NCBI GenBank assembly: GCA_900544815.1
Contig: UQWT01000014.1
Location: 1-39,039, forward strand
Length of the DNA stretch: 39,039 nt
Direction: 5' to 3'
Source: an uncultured Bacteroidales bacterium
Lineage (GTDB): Bacteria > Bacteroidota > Bacteroidia > Bacteroidales > UBA932
This document shows, piece by piece, positions 1 through 7,712 of this stretch (its first letter is position 1; every line of letters begins with the position of its first letter). Position numbers and translations under genes: made by a program. Below the pieces are notes generated by a model. It was not told where the DNA came from and did no database searches. It was given only the letters and a program-made list of their open reading frames with translations.

Positions 1-35
1 AAAACGGATGACCAAATGTGATCATCCGTCTTTTT
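1..35. terminator. Terminator-like hairpin after rpsC
   Basis: An 8-bp perfect stem (ACGGATGA at 4-11 with TCATCCGT at 22-29) has a T-rich run on its plus-strand side (30-37) and TTTT on its minus-strand side up to the window edge. It could stop transcription in both directions. It lies about 25 bases beyond the rpsC stop codon, where rplP would normally follow. Confidence 0.65.
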
Positions 36-56
36 ATTTGATTCCTTTTAAGGAGA

Positions 57-827
57 TTATTCGTTAGATGGCTTTCTGTCTCTGCGATCTCTACGATCTC
101 TGCGATCTCTTCCACCTCTACGATCATTTCTGCCTTGATTTCTGTTCTGGTTACCTGCAGCAGAATTGGCAGCAATGCCTGCATTTGGAGAAAGATCTCT
201 CTTACCATAAACCTCGCCGTTGCAAACCCATACCTTTATACCAAGTACACCAACCTTAGTGTGTGCCTCAGCCAAAGCATAGTCTATATCTGCACGGAAA
301 GTATGAAGAGGAGTACGACCCTCCTTGTAAAGCTCTGCACGAGCCATCTCAGCACCACCAAGACGTCCGCTGATAAGGATCTTAATACCCTCAGCACCCA
401 TTCTCATTGTAGTTCCGATAGCTAATTTTATAGCCTTTCTGTAAGAAACTCTGCCCTCTACCTGTCTTGCAATGTTATTTGCAATGATATTGGCATCAAT
501 CTCAGGTCTCTTAACCTCATAGATATTGATCTGGACCTCTTTGTTAGAGATCTTCTTCAACTCCTCTTTAAGTTTGTCAACCTCCTGACCTGCCTTACCG
601 ATGATAACGCCCGGACGTGCAGTATGAATAGTTACGGTAATCAGCTTAAGCGTTCTCTCAATTACAATCTTTGAAAGACTTGCTTTAGCCAAACGTGCGT
701 TAAGATACTCACGAATTTTTGTATCCTCTACAATCTTACCGGCATAGTCTGTTCCGCCATACCAGTTGGAGTCCCAGCCACGGATTATACCAAGTCTGTT
801 GCTTATTGGATTAGTTTTCTGTCCCAT
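57..827 (-). CDS. rpsC: 30S ribosomal protein S3
   Basis: Ribosomal protein S3 of the small-subunit head, at the mRNA entry site. The 256-residue product has the MGQKTNP start, a KH-type segment (RPGVIIGKAGQEVDKL, about residues 72-87) and the S3 C-terminal signature around GRLGGAEMAR. The ATG overlaps the rplV stop by one base (TAATG), which suggests translational coupling. The tail beyond the S3 core is rich in Arg, Asp and Gly and ends in RDR units encoded by 9-base tandem repeats (about 80-130). It is the last gene of the cluster here. The usual next gene, rplP, is not within the 56 bases that remain, and a terminator-like hairpin sits there instead. Confidence 0.97.
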   Translation of the reverse strand: MGQKTNPISNRLGIIRGWDSNWYGGTDYAGKIVEDTKIREYLNARLAKASLSKIVIERTLKLITVTIHTARPGVIIGKAGQEVDKLKEELKKISNKEVQINIYEVKRPEIDANIIANNIARQVEGRVSYRKAIKLAIGTTMRMGAEGIKILISGRLGGAEMARAELYKEGRTPLHTFRADIDYALAEAHTKVGVLGIKVWVCNGEVYGKRDLSPNAGIAANSAAGNQNRNQGRNDRRGGRDRRDRRDRRDRKPSNE

Positions 828-1255
828 TATTTAGCCTCCTGATTAACTGTTACAGCCTCTTTTTTATCTAATACTATAGTTACGTGGTTAGAACGTTTTC
901 TTATTCTAGCAGCCCTACCCTGAGGTGCGGTTCTGATTCTCTTAAGAGTTCTTCCTTCACCTACCATGATAGTCTTAACTATAACATTTCCATTCTCAAG
1001 GTCTTTTCTGCCATCCTCGTTCTTAGCCTCCCAGTTAGCGATTGCTGACTTAACTAATTTTTCAAGACGAACAGAAGCCTCCTTCTTTGAATATTTAAGA
1101 ATATCCAAAGCGCGGTTAACCTCAACACCTCTAATGATGTCAGCAACAAGGCGCATCTTGCGAGGAGAGGTTGGGACGTCATTCAGCTTTGCAATAGCTG
1201 TCTTTTGTTTTATCTCTTTTTGCCTATCGGCCATTAATCTTTTACGAGCTCCCAT
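827..1255 (-). CDS. rplV: 50S ribosomal protein L22
   Basis: Ribosomal protein L22, which lines the peptide exit tunnel. The 142-residue product carries the conserved SPRKMRLVADIIRG segment and the C-terminal beta-hairpin region GRTLKRIRTAPQGRAARIRK. The N-terminus (MGARKRLMADRQKEIKQK) is somewhat longer than in minimal L22 proteins. It lies between rpsS and rpsC in the standard order and shares its last base with the rpsC start. Confidence 0.97.
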   Translation of the reverse strand: MGARKRLMADRQKEIKQKTAIAKLNDVPTSPRKMRLVADIIRGVEVNRALDILKYSKKEASVRLEKLVKSAIANWEAKNEDGRKDLENGNVIVKTIMVGEGRTLKRIRTAPQGRAARIRKRSNHVTIVLDKKEAVTVNQEAK

Positions 1256-1280
1256 TTTACTGTAATCTGTGTTTCATTAA

Positions 1281-1547
1281 TTATTTACGATTACCCGAAT
1301 GACCTTTAAAGGTTCTAGTCGGTGCAAATTCTCCGAGCTTGTGACCTACCATATTCTCTGTAACATATACCGGAATAAACTTGTTTCCGTTATGAACGGC
1401 TATAGTATGACCAACAAAGTCTGGTGATATCATACTGGCTCTAGACCAGGTTTTAATTACATCCTTCTTGCCGGATTCGTTCATGGCAAGAACTTTCTTT
1501 TCTAGACTACCCTGAATGTAGGGTCCTTTTTTAATTGAACGACTCAT
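1281..1547 (-). CDS. rpsS: 30S ribosomal protein S19
   Basis: Ribosomal protein S19 of the small-subunit head, 88 residues, which is the usual size. Conserved segments are the MSRSIKKGP start, the TWSRASMISPDFVGHTIAVHNG region and the terminal GEFAPTRTFKGHSG. It sits between rplB and rplV with short spacers (24 and 25 bases), as in the canonical S10 operon. Confidence 0.97.
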   Translation of the reverse strand: MSRSIKKGPYIQGSLEKKVLAMNESGKKDVIKTWSRASMISPDFVGHTIAVHNGNKFIPVYVTENMVGHKLGEFAPTRTFKGHSGNRK

Positions 1548-1571
1548 AATACTCTATTCAGTTTAATTCCG

Positions 1572-2396
1572 TTATTTATTCCTTCTCTCGATAATAAACT
1601 TCTTAGTAGTCTTCTTAGGATTTCTAGTCTTGTAACCCTTAGCAGGTATACCTTTACGTGAACGTGGATGTCCTCCTGATGCACGGCCTTCACCACCACC
1701 CATAGGGTGATCAACAGGGTTCATAACAACACCTCTCACGCGAGGTCTTCTACCTAACCAGCGTTTACGACCGGCTTTCCCATGAGACTCCAAGTTGTGA
1801 TCTTGGTTAGAGACAATACCAATAGTTGCACGGCATGAAACCAACACCATTCTTGTCTCACCCGAAGGGAGTCTTAAAATAGCATGCTTGCCCTCTCTTG
1901 CTGTTAGAGTAGCGTAGCATCCGGCACTTCTTGCCATAGCTGCACCTCTTCCAGGTACAAGTTCAATATTGTGGATGTCTGTTCCAAGAGGAATTTCAGA
2001 TAGAAGCAGAGTATTACCAACCTCCGGAGCAACACCTGCACCGGATGCAATTTTTTGTCCTACTTTTATTCCCTTAGGAGCTATTATATAACGTTTTTCA
2101 CCATCCTCGTAAACTACAAGAGCGATTCTTGCACTACGATTTGGATCATATTCTATTGTTTTTACTGTAGCTGTATAGTTATCCTTGTTTCTAAGGAAGT
2201 CTATAACACGATACATTCTCTTGTGACCGCCGCCAATATAGCGCATAGTCATCTTACCCTGGTTGTTACGACCGCCAGTCTTCTTCATTGGCTCAAGTAA
2301 CGACTTCTCGGGTACAGTGCAAGTGATTTCGTCAAATGCACTTATCACTTTATTTCTCTGTCCGGGTGTAACCGGTTTAAATTTGCGTACTGCCAT
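1572..2396 (-). CDS. rplB: 50S ribosomal protein L2
   Basis: Ribosomal protein L2, a core component of the peptidyl-transferase region. The 274-residue product has the MAVRKFKPVTPGQR start, the GRNNQGKMTMRYIGGGHKR segment, and near the C-terminus the signature VVMNPVDHPMGGGEGRA, which contains the conserved His linked to peptidyl-transferase function. Only three bases separate it from rplW. Confidence 0.98.
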   Translation of the reverse strand: MAVRKFKPVTPGQRNKVISAFDEITCTVPEKSLLEPMKKTGGRNNQGKMTMRYIGGGHKRMYRVIDFLRNKDNYTATVKTIEYDPNRSARIALVVYEDGEKRYIIAPKGIKVGQKIASGAGVAPEVGNTLLLSEIPLGTDIHNIELVPGRGAAMARSAGCYATLTAREGKHAILRLPSGETRMVLVSCRATIGIVSNQDHNLESHGKAGRKRWLGRRPRVRGVVMNPVDHPMGGGEGRASGGHPRSRKGIPAKGYKTRNPKKTTKKFIIERRNK

Positions 2397-2399
2397 CTC

Positions 2400-2690
2400 T
2401 TAAATGTTGCTGTAGAAATCAATCTTATCTTCACCGGCCAGGGTTACAAATGCTTTTTTGTAATGATTTGCGCGGCCTGACAATAATCCCGCTTTTGTAT
2501 AGCGGCTCTTACGTTTTCCGTGGTAGTTAACCGTATTTACATCTTTTACGGTAACACCGTATAGCTGTTCAACCGCATTTTTAATGCTTATCTTGTTAGC
2601 ATCGCGATCTACTAAAAAACCGTAACGATTCAACTTATCGCCTAGAATCGTCATCTTTTCAGTTACTAAAGGCTTAATTAAAATTTCCAT
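2400..2690 (-). CDS. rplW: 50S ribosomal protein L23
   Basis: Ribosomal protein L23, at the tunnel exit, where it is the docking site for trigger factor and SRP in bacteria. The product is 96 residues and shows the L23 pattern: IKPLVTEKM near the N-terminus, an internal AVEQLYGVTVKDVNTVNYHG segment and a short C-terminal strand. It lies between rplD and rplB. Confidence 0.95.
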   Translation of the reverse strand: MEILIKPLVTEKMTILGDKLNRYGFLVDRDANKISIKNAVEQLYGVTVKDVNTVNYHGKRKSRYTKAGLLSGRANHYKKAFVTLAGEDKIDFYSNI

Positions 2691-2701
2691 CGTTGCAGGT
2701 T

Positions 2702-3331
2702 TTAACGGTCATTGTTACCCAAGAACATATCCTGTACTCCATCAACAAGAACAACACTGTACGCATTAAGAATGTCGTATGTGTTAATCTGGTTAGCAGG
2801 AATAACCTTTACGTTCTCAAGGTTACGTGACGATAAGTAAATATTGTTTGAATTCTCAGGAAGAACAAAAAGGACTCTTCTTGAATTTACCTTAAGATCG
2901 TTAAGAATCTTAATGAAGCTCTTTGTTTTAGGGTCTTCCATTGCAAATGGCTCAACAATAGTGATAACGTTCTCTTTAGCCTTGTATGAAAGAGCTGAGA
3001 AACGAGCAAGTTGTTTGAGCTTTTTGTTTAGCTTAAAGCCGTAATCTCTTGGTTTAGGGCCAAAAACACGTCCACCGCCAACAAATGTATTGGCCTTGAT
3101 ACTTCCATGACGCGCACCGCCTGAGCCTTTCTGCCTTACAATCTTCTTTGTACTGTAAGCAACCTCCCATCTCTCTTTTGATTTGTGGGTTCCCTGACGC
3201 TGGTTAGCAAGATACTGCTTTACGTCTAAGTAGATAGCATGATCATTTGGTTCTATTCCAAAGACTGCATCGTTAAGAGTCACTTTTTTACCCGACTCTT
3301 TTCCGTCAATTTTTAATACTGATAATTCCAT
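2702..3331 (-). CDS. rplD: 50S ribosomal protein L4
   Basis: Ribosomal protein L4, which contributes to the exit-tunnel constriction. The 209-residue product has the tunnel loop (RQKGSGGARHGSIKANTFVG, then FGPKPRDYGF). In many bacteria L4 represses its own operon by binding the mRNA leader. Whether that happens here is unknown, though a hairpin-containing leader precedes rplC. It is six bases downstream of rplC. Confidence 0.97.
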   Translation of the reverse strand: MELSVLKIDGKESGKKVTLNDAVFGIEPNDHAIYLDVKQYLANQRQGTHKSKERWEVAYSTKKIVRQKGSGGARHGSIKANTFVGGGRVFGPKPRDYGFKLNKKLKQLARFSALSYKAKENVITIVEPFAMEDPKTKSFIKILNDLKVNSRRVLFVLPENSNNIYLSSRNLENVKVIPANQINTYDILNAYSVVLVDGVQDMFLGNNDR

Positions 3332-3337
3332 AGACGC

Positions 3338-3961
3338 TTATTCCTCCACAATTACATAAGAACCTTTAGCACCCGGAATAGAACCCTTAACAAGGATTAA
3401 GTTATTCTCAGGAATCACTTTAATGACTTTAAGGTTCAGGATTTTAACTCTGTCGCCACCCATACGGCCGGCCAATCTCTTACCTTTGAATACCCTTGAA
3501 GGCCATGAAGATGCACCCATTGAACCCGGAGCACGAAGTCTGTCGTCCTGACCATGAGTAGCTCCGCCAACACCTCCAAAACCGTGACGTTTAACAACGC
3601 CCTGGAAGCCTTTACCTTTTGATATACCGGTAACATCTACCCAAGTATCATCTGTAAAAACATCTGATACGGAGATTGAATCACCTAATTGCAACTCTTT
3701 GCCAAAATCATAAGCAAATTCAACGAGTTTGCGTTTAGGAGTGGTATTTGCCTTTTTAAAGTGTCCCATGAGAGGGGCGCTGGTGTGTTTTTCTTTTTTC
3801 TCGTCATAGGCAAGCTGTACAGCGGCATAACCATCTTTTTCTTCTGTACGAATTTGCGTAACAACACACGGACCAGCTTCAATAACGGTACAAGGTATAT
3901 TTTTACCATCTGCACCAAAAACGGATGTCATTCCGATTTTCTTTCCAATTAATCCTGACAT
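3338..3961 (-). CDS. rplC: 50S ribosomal protein L3
   Basis: Ribosomal protein L3, an early-assembly protein of the large subunit. The 207-residue product starts MSGLIGKKIGMTSVFG and contains the L3 signature GKGFQGVVKRHGFGG followed by GASSWPSRVFKGKRLAGRMG. It is the first gene of this transcription unit. rpsJ, which normally precedes it, is absent: the 278 bases upstream hold only a promoter, a leader and the terminator of the previous gene. Confidence 0.98.
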   Translation of the reverse strand: MSGLIGKKIGMTSVFGADGKNIPCTVIEAGPCVVTQIRTEEKDGYAAVQLAYDEKKEKHTSAPLMGHFKKANTTPKRKLVEFAYDFGKELQLGDSISVSDVFTDDTWVDVTGISKGKGFQGVVKRHGFGGVGGATHGQDDRLRAPGSMGASSWPSRVFKGKRLAGRMGGDRVKILNLKVIKVIPENNLILVKGSIPGAKGSYVIVEE

Positions 3962-4069
3962 TGGTTTTAATTAATTGTTTTGTTAAAAATAACTGCATTG
4001 CCACATGCAGCGCCAATTATACCATTGGATAACAAGTGGTTACAGCTCCTCACATACTTTGCGGGGCTG
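3962..4069 (-). promoter_or_regulatory. Leader of the rplC operon
   Basis: About 100 untranslated bases lie between the predicted transcription start and the rplC ATG. They hold a small hairpin (CTGCAT at 3993-3998 with ATGCAG at 4005-4010) and a second short dyad (CCAAT 4013-4017 with ATTGG 4024-4028). An autoregulatory role for L4 or another ribosomal protein is possible but inferred only from position. Confidence 0.35.
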
Positions 4070-4100
4070 CAAAGGTACAAATAATCTTTTTGCAAACAAA
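4070..4100 (-). promoter_or_regulatory. Promoter of the rplC operon
   Basis: On the minus strand this reads TTTG (4097-4100), a 19-base spacer, then TACCTTTG (4070-4077). That is an exact match to the Bacteroidota housekeeping promoter (TTTG, 19-21 bases, TAnnTTTG). It makes rplC the first gene of a separate transcript. Confidence 0.75.
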
Positions 4101-4173
4101 TTTTTTATTATATTTTTTGCTATAAATCACCCACTTACAACACCTTCGTCACCTTCTAATATTCTGTGTAAAA

Positions 4174-4197
4174 AAAGTCCTCTGTTCAGAGGACTTT
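4174..4197 (-). terminator. Rho-independent terminator of the PurF-like gene
   Basis: A perfect 10-bp stem (AAAGTCCTCT with AGAGGACTTT) has a 4-base loop and is followed on the minus strand by a run of T. It lies about 40 bases beyond the stop codon at 4240 and upstream of the rplC promoter, so it separates the two transcripts. Confidence 0.85.
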
Positions 4198-4239
4198 AAT
4201 GATTATTATAACAGAGCTGTTGTTTTTTTAGACGAATTA

Positions 4240-5661
4240 TTACTCCATATAAGAGGAGTTATCCCAACAGTGAGTACACAATTTGCACTTAGGAAGGCCT
4301 ATAGCCTCAACAAGATCATCCAATCTTTGAAATTTGAGAGATGTAAGCTGCAGATGCTTGCGCATAAGATCTACCATCTCCCGGTATTTTGGAGAATCCG
4401 GGTCCGTATATTGCTGCAGTATCTCCTCTGTAAGGTTCTCAGTCCCTTCCATATCCCTTATGATACGTCTGGTATAAAGATCGTACGTGCTCCTTGATGT
4501 AGAAAAATTGAGGAACTTACATGGATATACCAACGGCGGACAAGCTATCCTCATATGAATCTCCTTTACCCCTGCATCCAGCAACTTTATAACATTATCC
4601 TTAAGTTGCGTTCCGCGCACAATACTATCATCCATAAAGACAATCTTCTGCCCTTTTGTAAACGCCTCGTTGGGCAATAGTTTCATTTTAGCTACCAAAT
4701 CTCTCATTTTCTGGTTCTGAGGCATAAAACTTCTTGGCCACGTTGGGGTATATTTTACAAACGGTCTTTTGTATGGTATCCCTTTTTCGTTTGAGTAGCC
4801 TACAGCATGCCCCACTCCGGAATCAGGGATACCGGCAGCAAAATCTGCATCTGTATCTGCATCCCCTCTTGCCATCGCGGCACCGCATCTGTAACGCGAA
4901 GCCTCTACATTAATACCCTCATACCATGCAGACGGATAGCCGTAATAAACCCATAGGAATGAACATACCTGCATACGCTCCTGAGGTGGAGCAACCACAC
5001 GAATACCATCTGCGCTCAACTGCACAATCTCTCCCGGTCCAAGATCTCTCACCAAATCATAGCCAAGGTTTGCAAAACTCGAACTTTCGGATGCGCATAC
5101 ATATCCTTTATCATTTTTCCCTATAACAATTGGAGTACGGCCGAACCTGTCTCGTGCAGCATAGATTGCATGATCTGTAAGGATAAGCATTGAACATGAA
5201 CCTTTTACCTTCTGTTGCACCAATTCAATTCCATCTCTGATATTACCGGCAAGGCCAATGATTGTTGCAACTAATTCGGTTGCGTTGATCTCAGAGTCAG
5301 ACAGCTCGGCAAAATGATGCCCCTGCTCCATAAGTTCCTTTGCCAACTCCTCTATGTTATCCACTCTGCTCACAGTTGCCACTGAAAATCTTCCAAGTTT
5401 TGATGTTATGGTTATAGGCTGCGATTCGCAGTCGGAGATAACACCAAGCCCCATGGTTGAACCATCAAACTTTGGTAACTCTTCTTCGAATTTATTTCTA
5501 AAATAGCCATTCTCCAACGAGTGAATAGCTCTTGTAAATTTTCCATTAACATAAAATGCCATTCCGGCACGTTTTGTTCCCAAGTGAGAATGATAGTCGG
5601 TTCCGTAGAACACATCATTAACGCATTCATTACGGGAAACACACCCAAAAAAACCTGACAT
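4240..5661 (-). CDS. PurF-like amidophosphoribosyltransferase paralogue with Ser at the nucleophile position
   Basis: This resembles glutamine PRPP amidotransferase: an N-terminal class II (Ntn) glutaminase domain and a C-terminal phosphoribosyltransferase domain. The PRPP loop is clear (VFMDDSIVRGTQL, about residue 340), as is a terminal Cys cluster (C459, C462, C465) like the Fe-S ligand region of PurF. The start was set at 5661, giving 473 residues beginning MSGFFGC. This aligns with MCGI of canonical PurF, so the catalytic Cys that becomes residue 1 is Ser. The frame stays open upstream to 5856, but that stretch is the low-complexity repeat at 5743-5862 and lies upstream of a -7 box (5700-5707). 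The protein may use ammonia, be inactive as a glutaminase, or be a regulatory paralogue. Confidence 0.8.
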   Translation of the reverse strand: MSGFFGCVSRNECVNDVFYGTDYHSHLGTKRAGMAFYVNGKFTRAIHSLENGYFRNKFEEELPKFDGSTMGLGVISDCESQPITITSKLGRFSVATVSRVDNIEELAKELMEQGHHFAELSDSEINATELVATIIGLAGNIRDGIELVQQKVKGSCSMLILTDHAIYAARDRFGRTPIVIGKNDKGYVCASESSSFANLGYDLVRDLGPGEIVQLSADGIRVVAPPQERMQVCSFLWVYYGYPSAWYEGINVEASRYRCGAAMARGDADTDADFAAGIPDSGVGHAVGYSNEKGIPYKRPFVKYTPTWPRSFMPQNQKMRDLVAKMKLLPNEAFTKGQKIVFMDDSIVRGTQLKDNVIKLLDAGVKEIHMRIACPPLVYPCKFLNFSTSRSTYDLYTRRIIRDMEGTENLTEEILQQYTDPDSPKYREMVDLMRKHLQLTSLKFQRLDDLVEAIGLPKCKLCTHCWDNSSYME

Positions 5662-5699
5662 AAGAAAAAAATTTAGAGGTAAGACTTTGATTACGCCCG

Positions 5700-5707
5700 C
5701 AAAGATA
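5700..5707 (-). promoter_or_regulatory. Candidate -7 box of the PurF-like gene
   Basis: The minus strand reads TATCTTTG, matching TAnnTTTG, about 40 bases before the chosen start codon. No clear TTTG is seen 19-21 bases further upstream, so the match is partial. A second TATATTTG box is at 5925-5932. Confidence 0.45.
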
Positions 5708-5742
5708 TACAAACCTTTATAGTATTTCGTTACATTTCTATT

Positions 5743-5862
5743 AAGTTTATCAGCTTTAGCTTTGGCTTTCTTTACCCTCTTTACTTTAAAAAAGGCCAAC
5801 GCCAAAGCTTTCTTTACTCTCTCTACGCCATAAACTAAACAATAAGGCCTGCCCAAAGAATC
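5743..5862 (-). repeat. Intergenic hexamer/purine module
   Basis: In the minus (sense) direction a purine-rich GTAAAGAAAG tract alternates with GGC/GCT hexamers. AGCTTTGGC near 5810 and GCCAAAGCT near 5760 form a 9-bp inverted repeat around a GTAAAGAGGGTAAAGAAAG spacer. In one frame it encodes a spurious KVKRVKKAKAKA peptide that would wrongly extend the PurF-like protein. Confidence 0.7.
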
Positions 5863-5958
5863 TGTTTCACAACAAAGACTTCACGCAGACCTCCTATATA
5901 AAAACAAACCGTATAATTACGCCGCAAATATATAAAATATTTTCAACACCAAAAAAAT

Positions 5959-7389
5959 TTAAAAAGAATATTTTATTCCAATTGAAAACAGCCATGCAGT
6001 ACACTTGTATTTCCCTTCAAAAAATTCTCCCACATCTGCTGTTGCAGGCTCGGGATAACTTCCGTATCGCCTTAACCCGTGTATATAGCCAAGTCCAAGA
6101 TCTACCGAGAATTGGTTGAATGGCATAAGCGATGCACCAGCTGTATATACCCTTTTATTAGAACCCGGTGTCTCCGGATTATAAAGATTATCCCTTACCG
6201 GAGTAGAATCATAATAACCGCCAATCCTTACTGTTGCAATATCACAAACAGCATACTCCGCACCAATTCTGTATATAATAGTATTCTTGTATTTTTTTGG
6301 AGCTATCGTTGAGTAACCGCCAAGTACCTTTTCATCAAATTGAAATTTGAGACTGTCGTATGCTTTCCAACCCACAAACTGCAACTCCCCCGTAACCGTA
6401 AGTCTCTCTCTGAATTTATAAGCCACTCCAATATTAAGATTACTTGGTAACGGCAAAGAGGTTTCAAAATTACCCTTATCCAGCGGAGGAATAGATATTG
6501 TTCCCGGTTTTATACTGTTTACAGCATCTATAAGCTGTTTAACCTCCTTATTAGCATATCTCAGCTCTGCTTCTCCTTTCTCCAACTTTAATCTTATTTT
6601 GGATCTGTACGATACACCTATGCTTAAATTAGGGGTAACATTCAACAAAGCTCCAATATTATAGCCCCATGCGAGCTTTGTTGAACCTTTTAAGGTTACA
6701 CCAAGAGGCGTTTTCTCCTTTACAGATTCCAATACCTGCGGTATACCAAGCTGCGGCATATATTGCGAATATGCAGAGAGTTTGTCAAGGCCGCCAACCG
6801 GGATAAGCGCTCTCTTAAGGTTGACACCTCCAAAGTCCATCATTACACCGGCTCCAATGCTCAAAAAATCTGCTATCTTATACGAAACAGTAGGCTGTAT
6901 ATTAAATGCTCGCATATCTATACTCTCTACAAGCGTAGCTCCCCTCCAATGATCCGGCCACTTGATAGAGTTTCCGGCAGGAGTATTTACAGCCAAGCCA
7001 AATGCCAATTTCTCAAATGGCTTGTAACCCATATAAACAAAAAACGGCGTACTTACAGGATTATCGCTCTTCGCTTTATAGCTTCCATCCATACTTTTAT
7101 AATCTGCTTGAGATATAATAGCCGTTACACCTGCAGAGAAATCAAACTTTTTTCCCATATACGCCAATGCTCCGGGATTATAATGCACGCTTTCCGATCC
7201 AAGCTTCAAAGCCACTCCGGCATAACCCATACCAAGTTGCCTTGTACTCAACGAATTAACCTGATATCCCTCTGCCCTTGCATTATCTATATCCAAAACA
7301 GAACTGCAAACCAATAGCCCCGCTGTAAGAATAGACAAGGCATAAGGTCTAAAGAATTTTAAATGTTTTCTTGTTATAGTCATTTTCAT
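5959..7389 (-). CDS. FadL/OMPP1/TodX-family outer-membrane transport protein
   Basis: A predicted 14-strand outer-membrane barrel of the FadL family, which carries long-chain fatty acids and other hydrophobic compounds. The 476-residue product has a signal peptide (hydrophobic stretch YALSILTAGLLVCSSV, cleavage near NARAEG) followed by the family N-terminal hatch pattern GYQVNSLSTRQLGMGYAG and VHYNPGALAYMG. It ends in aromatic GIKYSF, as outer-membrane barrels do. Start 7389 was chosen because a signal peptide follows; ATG at 7383 is an alternative. Upstream in-frame codons to 7491 lie within a structured leader. Substrate unknown. Confidence 0.88.
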   Translation of the reverse strand: MKMTITRKHLKFFRPYALSILTAGLLVCSSVLDIDNARAEGYQVNSLSTRQLGMGYAGVALKLGSESVHYNPGALAYMGKKFDFSAGVTAIISQADYKSMDGSYKAKSDNPVSTPFFVYMGYKPFEKLAFGLAVNTPAGNSIKWPDHWRGATLVESIDMRAFNIQPTVSYKIADFLSIGAGVMMDFGGVNLKRALIPVGGLDKLSAYSQYMPQLGIPQVLESVKEKTPLGVTLKGSTKLAWGYNIGALLNVTPNLSIGVSYRSKIRLKLEKGEAELRYANKEVKQLIDAVNSIKPGTISIPPLDKGNFETSLPLPSNLNIGVAYKFRERLTVTGELQFVGWKAYDSLKFQFDEKVLGGYSTIAPKKYKNTIIYRIGAEYAVCDIATVRIGGYYDSTPVRDNLYNPETPGSNKRVYTAGASLMPFNQFSVDLGLGYIHGLRRYGSYPEPATADVGEFFEGKYKCTAWLFSIGIKYSF

Positions 7390-7396
7390 ACTATCA

Positions 7397-7523
7397 AAAT
7401 TTTTAATTTCAAAAATCATAATTAAAAATTTGTGAGAGTCTGATAGCCGTTCACTATCGTTCTCTCTCACAATGAAAATCTTTGATATCAAAACTTGGAC
7501 GAATTAATTTCAAAGATTTTCAT
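7397..7523 (-). promoter_or_regulatory. Three abutting hairpins in the FadL-family leader
   Basis: Three inverted repeats lie end to end between the predicted transcription start (about 7545) and the start codon. The first is ATGAAAATCTTTGA (7472-7485) with TCAAAGATTTTCAT (7510-7523), 14 bp perfect. The second is TTGTGAGAG (7430-7438) with CTCTCACAA (7464-7472), plus an inner GATAG/CTATC. The third is AAATTTTTAATT (7397-7408) with AATTAAAAATTT (7420-7431), 12 bp perfect. The last ends 7 bases before the ATG. A cis-acting RNA or a protein-binding array is likely; no known riboswitch was recognised. Confidence 0.6.
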
Positions 7524-7551
7524 GTTCGGTTTCATTAAATTTTACGGGCGG

Positions 7552-7582
7552 CAAAGGTAGTAATTAAATTATCTATACCAAA
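7552..7582 (-). promoter_or_regulatory. Promoter of the FadL-family gene
   Basis: The minus strand reads TTTG (7579-7582), 19 bases, TACCTTTG (7552-7559), an exact match to the Bacteroidota promoter consensus. It places the transcript start near 7545 and gives a leader of about 155 bases. Confidence 0.75.
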
Positions 7583-7658
7583 AATAAAATTACAAACATA
7601 CGGCATTGATTTACTATTATTTATATTTTCACTTTAATTGCAGCAAAGAGTAAAAAAG

Positions 7659-7697
7659 AAGCGTAAGGGTTTAAAATTCTTACGCTTACCTAAAAAG
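7659..7697 (-). terminator. Terminator of the exopolysaccharide module
   Basis: AAGCGTAAG (7659-7667) and CTTACGCTT (7679-7687) form a perfect 9-bp stem. On the minus strand it is followed by CTTTTTTAC. It lies just beyond the cpsB-like stop codon at 7713. Confidence 0.8.
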
Positions 7698-7712
7698 GTT
7701 TTTAAATTTACA

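Noticed and set aside
80..130. 9-base repeats in the rpsC tail as a phase-variable tract
   Set aside because: The unit is a multiple of three and few copies are present, so changes would only alter tail length; charged S3 tails occur in this group.
5662..5856. 65-residue N-terminal extension of the PurF-like protein
   Set aside because: It translates the hexamer/purine module into a Lys/Ala-rich peptide, lies upstream of a -7 box, and the internal MSGFFGC start aligns with the PurF N-terminus.
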